Shown piece by piece: positions 42,942 to 52,679 of a stretch of 64,000 bases of DNA (its first letter is position 1; the number at the start of each line of letters is the position of its first letter). The stretch comes from Methylobacterium brachiatum (lineage in GTDB: Bacteria > Pseudomonadota > Alphaproteobacteria > Rhizobiales > Beijerinckiaceae). The notes under the pieces are model-generated. The model did not search any database. It was not told the origin of the DNA and saw only the letters and a program-made list of their open reading frames with translations. The stretch spans positions 496,001-560,000 of the forward strand of contig NZ_JAJALK010000004.1 in NCBI RefSeq assembly GCF_020523825.1, given 5' to 3'. The translations under genes were made by a program, and so were the position numbers.

Positions 42942-43802
42942 ATGATCAGCCCGATCCGCACAGTCGCCCCCGGCGAGACCTCCGAGTCCCTGTCCCGGGA
43001 GCTGGAAGCCGGCGCGGTGCTGCTGTTCCCGGACCTGCCGTTCCCCTTCAGCGCCTTCGAGCGCCGGTTCACCGAGCGGCCCTTCGCGGACGGCAAGGCC
43101 AAGAACGTCAACATCCGGGGTGAAGCCGCCGAGCTGCGCGGCGCGGCCGGCACGCCCGAGGAGCAGGAAGCCCTGCGCCAGCTCCTGATCCGCTACCGCG
43201 CCTTCGCCCGGGACCTGATCGGCACCTACCTGCCGGACTATGCCGACCGGGTGAGCCTGGCCGGGACCTCCTACCGCCCGTTCGACGTCGACCGGCGCAA
43301 GCTCAGCTGGCGGCGCGACGACACGCGGCTGCATGTCGACGCCTTCCCGTCGAACCCGATCGGCGAGAAGCGGATCCTGCGGGTGTTCCGCAACATCAAC
43401 CCGGAGGGCGAGCCCCGCCGCTGGCGGGTCGGCGAGGATTTCGGGTCGATGGCGGAAAAATTCCTGCCGCGGCTGCCGCGCTATTCCCCGCTCGCGGCGC
43501 ATGTCCTCGCCGCCCTGCGGATCACCAAGGCCCGGCGCTCCGAATACGACCACCTGATGCTGCACCTGCACGACGCGCTCAAGCAGGACGAGACCTATCA
43601 GGCGAGCGCCCCCCAGGCCGATGTGGCGTTCCGGCCCGGCGAGACCTGGGTGACCTTCTCCGACCTCGTGATGCACGGGGCGATGGGCGGCCGCTACATG
43701 CTGGAGCAGACCGCCTACCTGCCGGTCGCCGCCCAGGCCGATCCGGCCTTGAGCCCGCAGCGCATCCTGGCGGCCAAGCTCGGCCGCCCCCTCCACGCCT
43801 AG
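42942..43802 (+). CDS. kdoO: Kdo 3-hydroxylase family protein (KdoO)
   Basis: A 286-residue Fe(II)/2-oxoglutarate-independent-type oxygenase fold protein of the Kdo hydroxylase family. The HxD motif RLHVDAF and a distal His in VMHGAMGGRYMLEQT are probable iron ligands. Family blocks include GTSYRPFDVDRRKLSWRRDDTRLH split over residues about 110-135, RVFRNINP and MLHLHDAMKxD-like LHLHDALKQD. KdoO converts the outer Kdo sugar of lipopolysaccharide to 2-keto-D-glycero-D-talo-octonic acid, hardening the envelope. The ATG at 42942 begins the conserved part; the open frame is longer but unlike the family. An ABM-type gene follows 27 bp later. Confidence 0.85.
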   Translation: MISPIRTVAPGETSESLSRELEAGAVLLFPDLPFPFSAFERRFTERPFADGKAKNVNIRGEAAELRGAAGTPEEQEALRQLLIRYRAFARDLIGTYLPDYADRVSLAGTSYRPFDVDRRKLSWRRDDTRLHVDAFPSNPIGEKRILRVFRNINPEGEPRRWRVGEDFGSMAEKFLPRLPRYSPLAAHVLAALRITKARRSEYDHLMLHLHDALKQDETYQASAPQADVAFRPGETWVTFSDLVMHGAMGGRYMLEQTAYLPVAAQADPALSPQRILAAKLGRPLHA

Positions 43803-43829
43803 GCACACACGAGCGAAGGACCCGACACC

Positions 43830-44129
43830 ATGATCCTCGAAATCGCGCAGATCGAGATCAAGCCCGGCATGGAGGCGGCGTTCGAGGCCGGCATCACCGA
43901 GGCCTCGGCGATCTTCAAGGCGGCCAAGGGCTGCCGCGCCTTCGAGGTGCGCCGCTCGATCGAGCATCCCCAGCGCTACCGCCTGATGATCCACTGGGAC
44001 ACGCTGGAAGCCCACACCAAGGACTTCACCGGCTCGCAGCCCTGGCAGGATTACCGCGCCCTGGTCTCGCACTGCTTCGCCGGGCCGGTCTCGGTCGAGC
44101 ACACCGAGCAGGTGCTCAAGGCGTTCTGA
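43830..44129 (+). CDS. Antibiotic biosynthesis monooxygenase (ABM) domain protein
   Basis: A 99-residue ferredoxin-like fold protein of the ABM family: LEIAQIEIKPGMEAAFEAG, FEVRRSIEHPQRYRLMIHWDTLEAH and PVSVEHTEQVLKAF. Such proteins act as cofactor-free monooxygenases, heme-degrading proteins or quinol oxygenases; nothing in this sequence narrows it. It follows kdoO by 27 bp and is likely co-transcribed. GAAGGA lies upstream of the ATG. Confidence 0.9.
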   Translation: MILEIAQIEIKPGMEAAFEAGITEASAIFKAAKGCRAFEVRRSIEHPQRYRLMIHWDTLEAHTKDFTGSQPWQDYRALVSHCFAGPVSVEHTEQVLKAF

Positions 44130-44210
44130 TCCGTTTCGGACGTCGCGCAGGGACGGGGCGCGACGACGGGCCTGGCCTTCGGATGAAGGAGTGACCGAAG
44201 TCGGTCCCGC

Positions 44211-44250
44211 TCGTCGTCCCGCGTCCGCGAAGCGAAGCCCGGGATCCAGG
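44211..44250. repeat. Short RIME-like intergenic repeat fragment
   Basis: The stretch TCGTCGTCCCGCGTCCGCGAAGCG followed by AAGCCCGGGATCCAGG resembles the end of dispersed intergenic repeats seen in Hyphomicrobiales (…GAAGCGAAGCCCGGGATCC…). Only one arm is visible, so this is a fragment at best. The 290-bp gap 44130-44419 otherwise holds no gene I can support. Confidence 0.3.
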
Positions 44251-44419
44251 CCCCCGACGTGCCAAGGCCTCGCACGGACGGCGGCTTGACGGAAGCCGGC
44301 AGGGCCGAGGCCGCGCAGGCGGCCCCGAGGCGTTGCGGCGGGCCTCGCAGGTGCTAGGCTCCCCGCCGACCGGTCCCAGGGCGAATCGCCCGGGATTCGG
44401 GACCGACGGGGGCAGGCGT

Positions 44420-47400
44420 ATGGCGTGGCGGAACCGGGTCGCGGGTGCTCTGGCGCTTCTGGCCGGCCTGGCTTACGGGCCGGCCCTCGCCCAGACGGCG
44501 CCGCCCCCCCGGCCCGCCCCGCGGCCGGCGGCCGCCCCGGTGCCGGCCTTCAAGAAGGATTTCGTCCGGTCCGATCTCGCCAGCGCCGCCGTGCGGCTCG
44601 AGGCGACGCTCAAGGCCAAGGCCGGGGGGCCGCTCAAGCCGGCCGGCCAGTCCCGCGCCGCCGGGCAGACGCTGCTCGCCGCCAACAGGCCGGACGAGGC
44701 GCTCGGCCCGCTCACCGCGGCCGTGGCGGCGGATCCTTCCGACATCCGCAACTGGCAGGCCTTCTCCCGGGGCGCCGCTGCGGCCGCGGCGGCCCTGGAG
44801 GAGGGCGACTACCAGGGCCGCGCCCGCCTGCAGGAACAGGCCGGGGCGGCGGCCTACCGGGCCTACGAGCGGTCCGGGTCACCCGCTGACGCGGCGTCGG
44901 CCCTGGCGCAGCTCGGTTCCGTGCTGACCGCGCAATCCGCGTGGCGCCCCGCCCTGGAGGCCTACGCCGCCAGCCTCGCCCTCGACGACGTCCCGGCGAC
45001 CCGCGAGACCTACGAGGCCCTGCGCGCCGAGCACGGCTTCCGCATCCTCGGCTATAAGGTCGATGCCGATGCCGCCGCGCCGCGGCTGTGCTTCACCCTC
45101 TCGGAGCCGGTCCTGCCCAAGACGGACTACGCCCCCTACGTGGCGGTCTCGGGCAGCAGCAGCGCCGCCGTGACGGCGGACGGATCGCAGGTCTGCGTCG
45201 ACGGGCTCAAGCATGGCGGCCGCTACGCGGTGGTCCTGCGCGAGGGCCTGCCCTCGACGGTGGGGGAGAGCCTGCTCAAATCCGCCGATTACGAGATCTA
45301 TATCCGCGATCGCTCGCCGCAGGTGCGGATCACCGGGCGCAACTACGTCCTGCCCCGCACCGGACAGGCGGGCGTACCCCTGGTCTCGGTGAACGCGCCG
45401 AAGCTCGACGTCGAGGTGCTGCGCATCGGCGATCGCGGCCTGCTGCCGACCCTGCGCTCCGAGGATTTCCTGGGCCAGCTCAGCGGCGCGACCGCGAACA
45501 CGCTGGCGTCCGAGAAGGGCGTGCGCGTCTGGAAGGGCACCCTCGACACCGCCAAGGCCGAGCTGAATCAGGAGGCGGTGACCGCCTTCCCGGTCCTACA
45601 GGCGGTGGGCAAGCTGGAGCCCGGCATCTATGTGCTGCTGGCCCAGCCTTCCGGCACGGGTGCGCGGGACGAGGACGGCTACGAGAGCCAGGCGACCCAG
45701 TGGTTCGTGGTCTCGGATCTCGGGCTCACCGCCACGAAGGGGCGGGACGGCGTCCACGTGGTCCTGCGCTCGCTGGCCTCCGCCCAGGTGATGCCGGGGG
45801 CCGAGATCCGGCTGATCGCCCGCAACAACGAGGTGCTGGGCACCGCCAAGACCGACGCGCAGGGCCATGCCGCTTTCGATCCGGGCCTCGCCCGCGGGGA
45901 GGGCGGCGCCGCCCCGAGCCTGGTGGTCGCCCAGGCGGGGGACGATTACGGCTTCCTCGACCTCAATCTCGGTGCCTTCGACCTGACCGACCGGGGCGTG
46001 AAGGGCCGGCCCGAGAGCGGCGGGCTGGACGCCTACCTGTTCACCGAGCGCGGGGTCTACCGCTCGGGCGAGACCGTGCAGATCACCGCCCTGCTGCGCG
46101 ATCCCCGCAACGCGGCGGTGCCCGACCTGCCGCTGACCCTGGTGGTGAAGCGCCCGGACGGGGTCGAGTACCGCCGGGTCTCGGTGCCGGACCAGGGGCT
46201 CGGCGGCCGGGCGCTGCCCCTGCCGCTGCTGTCGGGGGCCATGCACGGCACCTGGCGGGTCTCCGCCTATACCGACCCGAAGGCCCCGGCTTTGGGCACG
46301 ACCAGCTTCCTGGTGGAGGATTACGTCCCCGAGCGCCTGGAGGTGACCCTCAAGGCCGCCCAGGCCGCGCTGCACCGGGGCGAGGACGCGCAGGTCGATG
46401 TCGCCGCGCGCTACCTCTACGGCGCCCCCGGCGCCGGGCTCGACGTGTCGGGCAGCGTCGTGGTGCAGGCGGCGTCCGGCAGCGGCATCAAGGGTCTGGC
46501 GGAGTACACGGTCGGCCTCGACGACGAGACGGTGGAGGCGAGCGTGCAGGAGCTCGCGACCCACGCCACGACGGACGCGCAAGGGCACGCCACCGTCACC
46601 GTGCCCCTGCCGCAGGTGGCCGCACCCCGGCCCCTTGAGGCCAAGATCACCCTCGCGGTCGGCGAGCCGGGCGGCCGGGCCCTGTCGCGCAGCCTCACCC
46701 TGCCGATCCTGCCCTCCGGGCCGGTTCTCGCCCTCCGCAAGACCTCCCCGGACCTGAAGGAGGGCGACCGCGCCACGTTCGAGGCGGTCTTCGCCGCCCC
46801 GGACGGGACGCTCCTGGCCCGGCCGGGGGTGACCTGGACCCTGTCGCGGGTGGAGCGGAGCTACCAATGGTATCGCTCGGACGGCCGCTGGTCGTTCGAG
46901 GCGGTCAAGACCAACCGGCGGGTCGCCAGCGGCAGCCTCGACCTCGCGGCCGGGGCCCCGGGCCGGATCGAGGCGCCGGTCGCCCAGCTCGGCCGCTACC
47001 GGCTGGAGATCGCGGCGGCGGGCGCCCCGGAGGCGACCGCGAGCCTCGGCTTCGATGTCGGCTGGGGCGGCTCGGAGACCGCGGACGCGCCGGACCTGCT
47101 CGACCTCACCCTCGACAAGGCCGCCTACGCGGCCGGCGACACGCTGCGGGCCAAGCTCAGCCCGAAGTTCAAGGGGCAGGCCAGCCTCATGGTCGTGAGC
47201 GACCGGGTGCACGAGACGATCGAGGTCAGCGTTCCGGCGGGCGGCACCACCGTGACCCTGCCGGTGAAGGCCGAGTGGGGCGCGGGCGCCTATCTCGTCG
47301 CGACCGCCTACCGGCCCCTCGACCAGGCGGCCAAGCGCCTGCCGGGCCGGGCGCTGGGGCTCGCCTGGTTCTCGGTGGACCGCGAACGGCGCAGCCTGGG

Positions 47401-49720
47401 CGTCACCCTCACGACACCCGAGCGCACCCGCCCGCGGCAGGACCTGACCATCCCGGTGCAGCTCACCGGGCTGAAGGCCGGCGAGGCGGCGCGGATCACC
47501 GTGGCGATGGTCGATGTCGGCATCCTCAACCTGACCCGTTACCAGGCGCCGAACCCGACGCAATACTTCCTCGGCCAGCGGGCCCTGGGGCCGGAATTCC
47601 GCGACCTCTACGGCTACCTGATCGACGGCATGCAGGGCTCGGCCGGGGCGATCCGCTCCGGCGGCGATGCGGGCGGCGGCGAACTCGCCGACGCGCCGCC
47701 GACCCAGGCCCCGCTCGCGCTGTTCTCCGGCGTCGTGACCGTGGGGCCGGACGGGGCGGCCAGCGTGACCTTCCCGCTGCCGGCCTTCAACGGCACCGGC
47801 CGGGTGATGGTCACCGCCTGGAGCGGCAACCGGGTCGGCCAGGCACAGGCGGACGTGATCATCCGCGACCCCGTGGTGCTGACCGCGACCCTGCCGCGCT
47901 TCCTCGATACCGGCGACCGCTCGCGCCTGTTCGTGGCGCTCGACAATGTCGAGGGCCGGGCCGGCGACTACACGGTGGACATCGCCCCGTCCGGGCCGAT
48001 CCTGCTGGGCGCCGGCGCCCTGCGGCAGACGATCCGGCTGGAGGCCGGAGGCCGGGGCCAGGTCGCGATCCCGATCACCGCCGCCGGGCCGGGCACCGCG
48101 CGGCTGGACCTCGCCCTGTCGGGGCCGGGCCTCGACGGCCATCTCGGCCAGAGCTTCTCGCTCGGCGTGCTGCCGGGGACCGGGGCGCTGCTGCGCCGCA
48201 CGGTGCGCAACCTGGCGCCCGGGGCCGGCCTGACGGTGAGCGCCGACCTGCTGGCCGACCTGCTGCCCGGGACCGGCAGCGTCTCGCTCTCGGCCTCGGC
48301 GCTGCCCGGCCTCGACGTGCCGGCCCTGCTCCAGGCCCTCGACCGCTATCCCTACGGCTGCTCCGAGCAGATCGTCAGCCGGGCGATGCCGCTGCTCTAC
48401 GTCAACCGCCTGGCCGGGCTCGACAAGCTCGCCCTCGACGGCAACGTGGACGACCGGGTGCGCGAAGCGATCGAGCGGCTGCTTGCCCGGCAGGATGCGA
48501 GCGGCGAGTTCGGCCTGTGGTCGGCGCAGAGCTCGGGCGACGTCTGGCTCGACGCCTACGTGACCGACTTCCTCACCCGCGCCCGGGAGCGCAGCTTCGC
48601 GGTGCCGCAGCTCGCCTTCACCCAGGCGCTCGACCGCCTGCGCAACACCGTGGCCAACGCCACGGAGGTGCGCGATGGCGGCGCCGACCTCGCCTACGCG
48701 GCCTACGTGCTGGCCCGCAACGGCCGGCCGGTGATCGGCGACCTGCGCTACCTCGCCGACACCAAGCTCGACGCCTTCGGCTCCGGGCTCGCCCGGGCAC
48801 AGCTCGCCGCGGCCCTGGCGCTGCTGGGTGATCGGGGCCGCGCCGCCAAGGTGCTCGATTCGGCGCTCGCCCTGCTGAGATCCCAGCGGGATTCGGGCCA
48901 GTACCGGGCCGATTACGGCTCCCGCCTGCGCGACGGGGCCGGGGTGATCGCGCTGGCGGCCGAGAGCGGGCTCACCCAGGCCGCCCTGGCCCCGGTCGCC
49001 GCGGTGATCGGCGAGGAGCGGCAGGACCTTCTTCGGTCGACCAGCACGCAGGAGAATGCCTGGCTGGTTCTGGCCGCCGAGAGCCTGTCCAAGGACGCCG
49101 AGTCGCTGTCCTTCAGCCTGGACGGTGCGGCGCAGACCGGGCCGCTCGCCCGGATCTACCGGGGCCCGGCGCTCGAGGGCCGCAGCGTCTCCCTGGTCAA
49201 TACCGGCCGGGCCCCGGTCCAGGTGATGCTGGGGGTGAACGGCAACCCGCTGGTGCCCGAGCCCGCCGCCGCACAGGGCTACACGGTCGAGCGCACGTTC
49301 CACCGGCTCGACGGCAGCGTGGTCGATCCCGCCCACGGCCTGCGCCAGAACGACCGGCTCGTGGTCGTGCTCAAGGTCACCGAGGACAAGGCCAGGGATG
49401 CCCGGCTGCTGCTGGTCGATCCGCTGCCGGCGGGGCTGGAGATCGACAACCCGAAGCTGCTCGATTCCGACGCCCTCCAGGGCCTCGCCTTCGCCAAGTC
49501 GGACGTGGAGCCGGTCCATACCGAGTTCCGCGACGACCGCTTCGTGGCCGCCTTCGACCGCAACCCCAGCCAGTCGGCGTTCTTCACCGTGGCCTACACG
49601 GTCCGGGCGGTGTCGCCGGGCACCTACGTGCATCCGGGCGCCTCGGTGGAGGACATGTACCGCCCGGCGCGGTTCGGTCGGACCGCGACCGGGAGCGTCG
49701 AGATCGGGGCGGCGCGCTAG
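44420..49720 (+). CDS. Bacterial alpha-2-macroglobulin (thioester protease trap)
   Basis: A 1766-residue exported protein of the YfhM/bacterial alpha-2-macroglobulin class. A signal peptide is clear (ALALLAGLAYGPALAQ), without a lipobox. Macroglobulin-type beta domains fill the centre (VLRTG/ESGGLDAYLFTERGVYRSGETVQ, FLVEDYVPERLEVTL). The thioester motif is GCSEQ with C1314 and Q1317, inside the YPYGCSEQIVSRAMPLLY block, followed by a helical toroid and a C-terminal receptor-like beta domain. These proteins trap proteases in the periplasm by covalent capture. Commonly they are paired with PBP1C; here an MscS gene follows instead. Confidence 0.93.
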   Translation: MAWRNRVAGALALLAGLAYGPALAQTAPPPRPAPRPAAAPVPAFKKDFVRSDLASAAVRLEATLKAKAGGPLKPAGQSRAAGQTLLAANRPDEALGPLTAAVAADPSDIRNWQAFSRGAAAAAAALEEGDYQGRARLQEQAGAAAYRAYERSGSPADAASALAQLGSVLTAQSAWRPALEAYAASLALDDVPATRETYEALRAEHGFRILGYKVDADAAAPRLCFTLSEPVLPKTDYAPYVAVSGSSSAAVTADGSQVCVDGLKHGGRYAVVLREGLPSTVGESLLKSADYEIYIRDRSPQVRITGRNYVLPRTGQAGVPLVSVNAPKLDVEVLRIGDRGLLPTLRSEDFLGQLSGATANTLASEKGVRVWKGTLDTAKAELNQEAVTAFPVLQAVGKLEPGIYVLLAQPSGTGARDEDGYESQATQWFVVSDLGLTATKGRDGVHVVLRSLASAQVMPGAEIRLIARNNEVLGTAKTDAQGHAAFDPGLARGEGGAAPSLVVAQAGDDYGFLDLNLGAFDLTDRGVKGRPESGGLDAYLFTERGVYRSGETVQITALLRDPRNAAVPDLPLTLVVKRPDGVEYRRVSVPDQGLGGRALPLPLLSGAMHGTWRVSAYTDPKAPALGTTSFLVEDYVPERLEVTLKAAQAALHRGEDAQVDVAARYLYGAPGAGLDVSGSVVVQAASGSGIKGLAEYTVGLDDETVEASVQELATHATTDAQGHATVTVPLPQVAAPRPLEAKITLAVGEPGGRALSRSLTLPILPSGPVLALRKTSPDLKEGDRATFEAVFAAPDGTLLARPGVTWTLSRVERSYQWYRSDGRWSFEAVKTNRRVASGSLDLAAGAPGRIEAPVAQLGRYRLEIAAAGAPEATASLGFDVGWGGSETADAPDLLDLTLDKAAYAAGDTLRAKLSPKFKGQASLMVVSDRVHETIEVSVPAGGTTVTLPVKAEWGAGAYLVATAYRPLDQAAKRLPGRALGLAWFSVDRERRSLGVTLTTPERTRPRQDLTIPVQLTGLKAGEAARITVAMVDVGILNLTRYQAPNPTQYFLGQRALGPEFRDLYGYLIDGMQGSAGAIRSGGDAGGGELADAPPTQAPLALFSGVVTVGPDGAASVTFPLPAFNGTGRVMVTAWSGNRVGQAQADVIIRDPVVLTATLPRFLDTGDRSRLFVALDNVEGRAGDYTVDIAPSGPILLGAGALRQTIRLEAGGRGQVAIPITAAGPGTARLDLALSGPGLDGHLGQSFSLGVLPGTGALLRRTVRNLAPGAGLTVSADLLADLLPGTGSVSLSASALPGLDVPALLQALDRYPYGCSEQIVSRAMPLLYVNRLAGLDKLALDGNVDDRVREAIERLLARQDASGEFGLWSAQSSGDVWLDAYVTDFLTRARERSFAVPQLAFTQALDRLRNTVANATEVRDGGADLAYAAYVLARNGRPVIGDLRYLADTKLDAFGSGLARAQLAAALALLGDRGRAAKVLDSALALLRSQRDSGQYRADYGSRLRDGAGVIALAAESGLTQAALAPVAAVIGEERQDLLRSTSTQENAWLVLAAESLSKDAESLSFSLDGAAQTGPLARIYRGPALEGRSVSLVNTGRAPVQVMLGVNGNPLVPEPAAAQGYTVERTFHRLDGSVVDPAHGLRQNDRLVVVLKVTEDKARDARLLLVDPLPAGLEIDNPKLLDSDALQGLAFAKSDVEPVHTEFRDDRFVAAFDRNPSQSAFFTVAYTVRAVSPGTYVHPGASVEDMYRPARFGRTATGSVEIGAAR

Positions 49721-49836
49721 GGCGCCGACTCGGGCGTCCGGCACCGGGCGTTCGGGACGAGCCGTCGAATCGCGGACGCACGCGCGATGACCGATGAAGC
49801 CACCCGAACGCAACCGTCCGGCCTCGCCCTCACCAT

Positions 49837-49855
49837 GCCGCTGCGTTGCAGCGGC
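49837..49855. other. Strong hairpin between the alpha-2-macroglobulin and MscS genes
   Basis: GCCGCTGC-GTT-GCAGCGGC, an 8-bp perfect stem with a 3-nt loop, no following T-run. Lies 80 bp before the MscS start in a 213-bp gap without other features. Could be a terminator-like or processing structure. Confidence 0.35.
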
Positions 49856-49933
49856 GACATGGTGCGGTGCGGAACCTCGGCTGGCGCCGTCACTTCTCCC
49901 AGGTCCCGTTCGGAACCGTGGAGGTGATGCCCG

Positions 49934-51058
49934 ATGCCGGACCTCGATGCCCTGACCGGCCGTGCCGCCTCTGCGCTGGCCTATCTGCCGTGGTGGGCCG
50001 AAAGCCTGATCGTCGTCGTCGTCTGCTGCGCGGTGGTGATGCCGCTGCACGGCGTGGCCTACCGCTCGATGAAGCGCGCCGTGGCGGGCAAGAGCCTGTT
50101 CTGGCGCTCGCTCGTCTCGCGCACCCACGGCCCGAGCCGGCTGGGCCTGATCGTCGTGGCGATCAGCCTCGCCCTGACCACCGTACACCTGTCCTGGGAG
50201 GTGCGGGTGGCCCTCAACCAGATCCTGCTCGTCGCCTTCGTCACGCTGACCGGCTGGTGCTGCGCCACCGCGCTCCACATCGCCACGGTGATCTACCTGC
50301 GCCGGTTCAAGCTCGACGCCGAGGACAACCTGCTGGCGCGCAAGCACTTCACCCAGATGCGCATCCTCGAGCGGGCCGCCGTGACCCTGGTCGGCCTGAT
50401 CACCGTCTCGGTGGCGCTGATGACCTTCGAGCCGGTGCGCCAGTACGGGGTGAGCCTGCTGGCCTCGGCGGGCGCCGCCGGCCTGATCCTCGGCTTGGCG
50501 ATGCAGCCGGTCCTGTCGAACCTCGTGGCCGGCATCCAGATCGCCATCACCCAGCCGATCCGGATCGAGGACGCGGTGATCGTCGAGAACGAGTGGGGCT
50601 GGGTCGAGGAGATCACCTCCACCTACGTGGTGGTCCGCCTCTGGGATTGGCGCCGGCTGGTCCTGCCGCTCACCTACTTCATCCAGAAGCCGTTCCAGAA
50701 CTGGACCCGCGACGGCGCCTCGCTGATCGGCAGCGTGTTCCTCTACGTCGACCACCGCGCCCCGGTGGCGCGGATGCGCGAGAAGCTGTCCGAGATCGCC
50801 GCCGCCACGCCCCTGTGGGACGGCAAGGTGGTGAACCTGCAGGTCTCGGACGCCAAGGAGAACACGATCGAGGTGCGGATGCTGGTGAGCGCCCGCAACG
50901 CGCCCCAGGCCTGGGACCTGCGCTGCGTGATCCGCGAGGCGATGATCACCTGGCTCCAGGCCGAGCACCCGGAGGCCCTGCCGCGGCACCGCACGGAATG
51001 GGTCGGCGCCGAGGAGCCGGCCCTGCGCCGCGCGGACGGGCATCGGATCGCGGCGTGA
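49934..51058 (+). CDS. Mechanosensitive ion channel, MscS family
   Basis: A 374-residue inner-membrane channel. Three to five membrane helices occupy residues about 20-190; the pore helix region is GVSLLASAGAAGLILGLAMQPVLSNLVAGI, containing the Ala/Gly packing typical of MscS TM3. The beta domain follows (QPIRIEDAVIVENEWGWVEEI, YVVVRLWDWRRLVLPLTYF) and then the C-terminal alpha/beta portion. It opens under membrane tension to release solutes on hypo-osmotic shock. GGAGGTGA precedes the ATG. Confidence 0.92.
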   Translation: MPDLDALTGRAASALAYLPWWAESLIVVVVCCAVVMPLHGVAYRSMKRAVAGKSLFWRSLVSRTHGPSRLGLIVVAISLALTTVHLSWEVRVALNQILLVAFVTLTGWCCATALHIATVIYLRRFKLDAEDNLLARKHFTQMRILERAAVTLVGLITVSVALMTFEPVRQYGVSLLASAGAAGLILGLAMQPVLSNLVAGIQIAITQPIRIEDAVIVENEWGWVEEITSTYVVVRLWDWRRLVLPLTYFIQKPFQNWTRDGASLIGSVFLYVDHRAPVARMREKLSEIAAATPLWDGKVVNLQVSDAKENTIEVRMLVSARNAPQAWDLRCVIREAMITWLQAEHPEALPRHRTEWVGAEEPALRRADGHRIAA

Positions 51059-51093
51059 TGGCTCAGCCCGGAGCGCCTGTTCGCCGAGGTCTT

Positions 51094-51202
51094 GGTTTCA
51101 AAAGGTCCGGGACCTTTTGCGGGTCCAGGGCAGAGCCCTGGGATGGCCCTCGGGGCTGCGCGCCCCGAACCCCGCCACAGGGCCTCGGGCCCTTTAGAAA
51201 CC
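51094..51202. repeat. Palindromic intergenic repeat, family B copy 2
   Basis: A 109-bp element starting GGTTTCAAAAGGTC and ending TTTAGAAACC, with nested hairpins (AAAAGGTCCGGGACCTTTT, AGGGCAGAGCCCT, GGGGCTGCGCGCCCC, AGGGCCTCGGGCCCT). Shares outer arms and nested architecture with the copy at 39038. It ends 6 bp from the rlmN stop, between converging genes. Confidence 0.88.
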
Positions 51203-51208
51203 TGCCTT

Positions 51209-52483
51209 CTAATCGTCGGCGCCGGCGTAGAAGCTCTCCACGCCGATGCCCTCTTCCTGCATCAGCCGGGCCCGGGCGCGCAGCTTTTCGGTCTCGCTCT
51301 TGAGCTGACCGCAGGCGGCCAGGATGTCCCGGCCCCGGGGCGTGCGCACCGGCGAGGCGTAGCCGGCGTTGAACACGATCTCGGAGAAGCGCTCGATCCG
51401 GTCCCAGTCCGAGCATTCGTAGCGGCTACCGGGCCAGGGATTGAACGGGATCAGGTTGATCTTGGCCGGGATGCCCTTGAGCAGGCGGACCAGCTCGCGC
51501 GCATCCGCGTCGGAATCGTTGACGCCCTTCAGCATCACGTACTCGAAGGTGATGCGGCGGGCGTTGCTCACGCCCGGATAGGTCCGGCAGGCCTCGAGCA
51601 GCTGGGCGATCGGATATTTGCGGTTGAGCGGCACCAGCTCGTTGCGCAGGTCGTCTCGCACAGCGTGGAGCGAGATCGCCAGCATGGCGTTGGCCGCCTC
51701 GCCGAGGCGGGGGATCTGCGGCACCACCCCGGAGGTCGAGACCGTGATCCGCCGCCGGGAGAGGCCGAGCCCCTCTTGGTCGGACATCACGCCGACCGCG
51801 TCGATCACGGCGTCCAGGTTGTACAGGGGCTCGCCCATGCCCATGAACACGATGTTGGTGACCAGCCGTCCGACCTCTCCGGCCCCGGAGGCGTCGCGGC
51901 TGGGCATCTGGCCGGCCCAGTCGCCGAGCTCGTCCCGGGCGACCACGAGCTGCTGCACGATCTCGGCGGCCGAGAGGTTGCGCACGAGGCGCTGCGTGCC
52001 GGTGTGGCAGAACGAGCAGGTGAGGGTGCAGCCGACCTGGCTCGACACGCAGAGCGTGCCGCGGTCCGGGCCCGGGATGTAGACGCACTCGATCTCGGCG
52101 CCGCGATTGTGCTCCTGCGGGTTGGTGGGCGCCATGCGCAGCAGCCACTTGCGGGTGCCGTCGCGGGAGACCTGGCGGCTCGCCACCTCGGGCCGCTCCA
52201 GGGTGAAGTGCCGCGCGAGCTCGGCCTTCAGCGCCTTGCCGACATTGGTCATCGCGGCGAAGTCGGTCGCCCCGCGGAAATTGACCCAGTGCCAGATCTG
52301 GCCCGCCCGCATGCGGCTCTCGCGCTCGGGCACGCCCATGCCGACGAGCTGCGCCTTGAGCGCGTCCCGGGTGAGCCCGACCAGCGACGGCGGCCGGCCG
52401 GGGAGCAGCGCGGGCTGGAAATCGGGCGCCTTCTCGATCGCGGGTTCGGCCGCGCGGGCGCTGTCGAGCGACGGCGTCGCCAT
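51209..52483 (-). CDS. rlmN: 23S rRNA/tRNA C2-adenine methyltransferase RlmN
   Basis: A 424-residue radical-SAM enzyme that methylates C2 of A2503 in 23S rRNA (and A37 in some tRNAs). The cluster motif CTLTCSFC is present, with [18 protein letters not shown]-like [24 protein letters not shown] and a C-terminal Cys in ILAACGQL that is the catalytic methyl-carrying residue region. About 50 N-terminal residues precede the RlmN start block ([14 protein letters not shown]). The gene faces the methyltransferase at 52680 divergently. Confidence 0.96.
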   Translation of the reverse strand: MATPSLDSARAAEPAIEKAPDFQPALLPGRPPSLVGLTRDALKAQLVGMGVPERESRMRAGQIWHWVNFRGATDFAAMTNVGKALKAELARHFTLERPEVASRQVSRDGTRKWLLRMAPTNPQEHNRGAEIECVYIPGPDRGTLCVSSQVGCTLTCSFCHTGTQRLVRNLSAAEIVQQLVVARDELGDWAGQMPSRDASGAGEVGRLVTNIVFMGMGEPLYNLDAVIDAVGVMSDQEGLGLSRRRITVSTSGVVPQIPRLGEAANAMLAISLHAVRDDLRNELVPLNRKYPIAQLLEACRTYPGVSNARRITFEYVMLKGVNDSDADARELVRLLKGIPAKINLIPFNPWPGSRYECSDWDRIERFSEIVFNAGYASPVRTPRGRDILAACGQLKSETEKLRARARLMQEEGIGVESFYAGADD

Positions 52484-52679
52484 GATGATCGATCTATCCT
52501 CAGGGCGCTCACCGCCGACGGGGAAGCCGGTTCGGCGACAGGGAGCGCGTCACGACAAAGGCCCAGGCGCCGCCGGTCACGCGGGGATCGGCGGTGTCTG
52601 GGCGTTGAATGGTTCTATATAGGCGATCGCACCGGCGAACGCGAATGCGCGCCGCCCACAGGTGACCCGACGGAGTGCG

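Noticed and set aside
45596..51043. 1815-codon open frame on the - strand opposite the alpha-2-macroglobulin and MscS genes
   Set aside because: Runs antisense through two clear genes and has no recognisable domain; a by-product of high GC at third positions.
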